Part shown: positions 8,952 through 11,087 of the stretch, piece after piece
How the letters are laid out: each line of letters opens with the position of its first letter
Position numbering within the stretch: the first letter of the stretch is position 1
Assembly (NCBI GenBank): GCA_025201705.1
Contig: MU617541.1
Coordinates: 1 to 11,087 of the forward strand
Length of the DNA stretch: 11,087 bases
Direction: 5' to 3'
From: Dissophora ornata
Lineage: Eukaryota > Mortierellomycota > Mortierellomycetes > Mortierellales > Mortierellaceae
Made by a program: the position numbers and the translations under genes
The notes under the pieces: model-generated
Told to the model about the DNA's origin: nothing
The model's database searches: none
Seen by the model: the letters and a program-made list of their open reading frames with translations, nothing else

Positions 8952-9050
8952 CTCAGTATCCTCAGTATCACCAGTATCACCAGTATCCCCAGTATCCCCA
9001 GTATCCTCAGTATCCTCAGTATCGCCAGGATCACCGGCATCACCAGCGTC
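8952..9050 (+). repeat. 9-bp minisatellite, 11 units
   Basis: Eight near-identical units of the form (C/A)(T/C)CAGTATC at 8952-9023, followed by three diverged units (GCCAGGATC, ACCGGCATC, ACCAGCGTC). Variation falls mainly in the first two positions of the unit, and neighbouring units are often identical in pairs, which suggests stepwise duplication. It is open in all three forward frames; one would read PQY/HQY repeats, but no ATG is available for it. Confidence 0.85.
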
Positions 9051-9119
9051 ATCCTCACTACCACCGCCAGGCACCATCACTACAATTTATTGCTGCAAAC
9101 ATCACACCATCATCAGCAC

Positions 9120-9142
9120 AATCAATCAATCAATCAATCAAT
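9120..9142 (+). repeat. AATC tetranucleotide microsatellite
   Basis: Between five and six perfect AATC units, 70 nt after the minisatellite, inside the same ATG-free stretch. Confidence 0.8.
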
Positions 9143-9679
9143 ACACAAAGATCGTCCATTTCCGGATTACTCTTCTATTTCCATCTGCATTGCTTCTTGC
9201 CTTCGCCACTGCCCCACTATTCCTGTCGAGATAGGAAGGACCGAAGCGGAAAAGCGCTCGATATCCCTTTGCGAACTACACTTCTCCGGGATCCACAACT
9301 GTCATTGCCATTGCCAATTCCAACCACGAGGTTTTCTTTTACAAAAACATCGTTTTGAACAAAAGACCAACCTCTCTCACCTACAGTCCCCAGCGTCACT
9401 GCGGGTGAACACTGTCCTCTCAGTCCACAATCGTCCTACTCGTGTGGCTGTCCGTACCTCCCTCCTACTCCATCACGAAAATCTCATTTAGAGCTCTTTC
9501 CCCTGAAGACAGATAGACCCTGCCTTTCTCTTTCTCTTTCTCTTCCCTCTTGCAACTTCTTGAACTCGTTACATTGTTCTCCTTCCCTCGTTCCACTTGT
9601 CCCGTAAAGTTCTTCCGCGGCAAAGATTTTTTTGCCATCCTCTTCTATCCACCACCTCCTCCTTGGCTTTGTCCCGCGC

Positions 9680-11010
9680 ATGGTGTCGTCTACTGCCCTG
9701 TCACACACACCGACCATGTCCCCTTCAGCAACGATTGAGGGGGTACTAGTGGCAGCAACAGACATGCCTCCAACGTCATCGTGCCCTGCTGCAGCCACGT
9801 CAATATCGCCCCCAGCCTCACCCAGGGCAAAAGGTCAAGACCAAGCCTCTTTGTCAAAAACAAAGGCGATCCCAAGAACCAAACCACGATCACCTACCAT
9901 CGACCCACTTATGTTCGCGTCCCTTGCCACTCCCTTTGCATCAGAGCGACCATCCACAAAGATGCCGCAGTCTCCTCGTCAGCAGCAACAGAAACATCAG
10001 CGCCAGCATTCGGCGGAACAACAGCAACAACAACAGCACACGACATACTCTTCTGGCTCTTCCTCTTCTTCCTCCTCTTCCTCATTCCACAAAGAACTCC
10101 AGTACCATTTCTCGTTATTTGGTCGTAGGCATCTACGGCAGCACAGTCATCCTCAGATATCATCATCCTTATCATCGTCGTCCGTGACCTTATCACCAGG
10201 ACCCACCGCAACGACTTTGGCCCAATCACCCCATCGTCGCCAGAACACAATATCGGCCCATCAACAACTTTCTTCTCCCCTCTCCGCTGTCTCGGCGATT
10301 TCACAGTCGCCTTCTCCCTCGACCTCAAATTCAGCATCGGCTTCACCACGATATCACGTCGATAATTGTAGCAATACCACCGCAACTACACTACCCCCCT
10401 TACCGTTTTTCGCACCGCTACCGTTTTCTTCTGACCAAAAACACAATCATCATCAACAACACTACCAAGACGAACCTTTGCCCCTGCCTATCCCCACCAC
10501 TATTGCGTCAGGGCCACAACAACAACAACAACAACAACAACAACATAATCAGGGCCCCTTCTTCGACCCTGTGAACGCGACCATCAGCATAAACATAAAC
10601 AGCGCAAACACTAACACAAATAGACATCTGCACCTCGATCACATCTTTCCACAAACAACAAACAACGACACACTACCGCCTTCGTCACCACCGTTGTCAG
10701 CGATGTTGACAGCTCATTCAGGAGGATCAGGAGGGGCGAATGCAGCGAGCTTGAATGCCATTCCGATTCCGACTCGTGCTGGTGTCCGCAACAACCATAT
10801 CAATAACAGCAGCCACAGTAATAGCCTTGCAAGAATCTTTAGTAGTAAGAGTAACAGCACTAGCCGTAACCACTATCGAAGGAACAGTAACAGCCAAGTC
10901 ACCAGCACCAGTCGAGCGCAATTGCTCACGCTGGACTTGACAGAAGAAGGTTCTTCTGTGAAGAGTGAGTCGAGTTATCTGAGCTCGCGGCGTAGCTCCA
11001 AGGACTCTGG
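9680..11010 (+). CDS. Ser/Gln/Asn-rich low-complexity protein, N-terminal exon (3' partial), function unknown
   Basis: The ATG at 9680 is the first after 984 ATG-free bases and opens 443 codons plus two bases. The exon ends at the donor GG|GTAAGA (11011). The TAA at 11012-11014 lies inside that donor, so the protein should continue beyond the window. Composition is dominated by Ser, Thr, Pro, Gln, Asn and His, with Q6 (114-119), S9 (127-135) and Q9 (280-288). No signal peptide or membrane segment is seen. One stretch looks ordered: FHKELQYHFSLFGRR (136-150), just after the poly-Ser run. The last 40 residues are Ser/Arg-rich, ending in YLSSRRSSKDSG. Fungal regulators such as protein kinases, transcription factors and GTPase regulators often carry disordered N termini like this, but the defining domain is outside the window, so I assign no function. 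Confidence 0.72.
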
Positions 11011-11087
11011 GTAAGAAAAAAAAGGCGGAGTGGGATTTTTTTTTTGAATGTTACTGGCATGAATCGGATGGTGCGAGTACGCCGCCC
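11011..11087 (+). other. Start of an intron running off the window
   Basis: GTAAGA follows GACTCTGG, a near-consensus donor, and is followed by non-coding-looking A and T runs. No acceptor is seen before the window ends. Confidence 0.6.

Larger units (their letters stand above)
8696..9679 (+). promoter_or_regulatory. ATG-free pyrimidine-rich stretch, probable long 5' leader of the downstream gene
   Basis: No ATG occurs on the + strand between the one at 8693-8695 and the one at 9680. The strand is C/T-rich and G-poor, and stop codons are also sparse: all three forward frames are open together from about 8912 to 9231. Absence of upstream ATGs is expected in a translated mRNA leader, so transcription probably starts in its first part, for instance in the CT-rich block at 8831-8870. 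A CATATACC sequence near 8672 is only a weak TATA candidate. The leader may contain an intron I cannot place. Confidence 0.5.

Noticed and set aside
8710..9234. A 174-codon forward open frame with a Ser-Val-Ser-Pro repeat
   Set aside because: It also lacks an ATG. The repeat is the 9-bp minisatellite read in one frame and nothing else supports coding.
8853..9491. A 212-codon forward open frame in the leader region
   Set aside because: There is no ATG anywhere in it. It is open because the strand is C/T-rich and stop-poor, and the other two frames are open over the same stretch. The product is a low-complexity artefact.

Overview
This is a eukaryotic, almost certainly fungal, window. Two genes are split by canonical GT-AG introns. 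One encodes a chitin deacetylase, and the gene tails carry the poly-Gln and poly-Ser runs common in fungal proteins. Several short introns, an ELMO-domain protein, moderate base composition and a GPI-type chitin deacetylase together suggest an early-diverging fungus, with Mortierellomycota as my best guess. That placement is inference, because no rRNA or other marker is present. I saw no tRNA or rRNA gene, transposon, CRISPR array or bacterial-type operon.

Layout on the + strand. (1) 13-3068: a seven-exon gene for an ELMOD-type ELMO-domain protein (putative Arf-family GTPase-activating protein). It has a long low-complexity insert ahead of the domain and a poly-Gln tail. (2) 3069-5275: about 2.2 kb with no supportable gene. 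(3) 5276-5566: TATA box and pyrimidine-rich, ATG-free leader. (4) 5567-6940: a two-exon, secreted, probably GPI-anchored chitin deacetylase (CE4/NodB family, 385 aa) with all catalytic motifs intact. (5) 6941-8695: about 1.75 kb without a convincing gene, holding a long imperfect hairpin, a 16-bp palindrome and several homopolymer tracts. (6) 8696-9679: 984 bases with no ATG on the + strand, containing a 9-bp minisatellite. This is best read as the long leader of the next gene. (7) 9680-11010: first coding exon of an unidentified Ser/Gln/Asn-rich protein. It ends at a splice donor, so the gene runs off the right edge.

All three genes point the same way, but each seems to be an independent transcription unit. 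Nothing links them functionally: the ELMOD protein belongs to small-GTPase/membrane-traffic regulation, the deacetylase to cell-wall chitosan formation, and the third is unknown. I did not find a clear new biological system. The points most worth a second look are the ATG-free leader with its minisatellite, the hairpin at 7782-7850, the ambiguous first splice junction of the ELMOD gene, and the short ordered-looking island in the low-complexity third protein.
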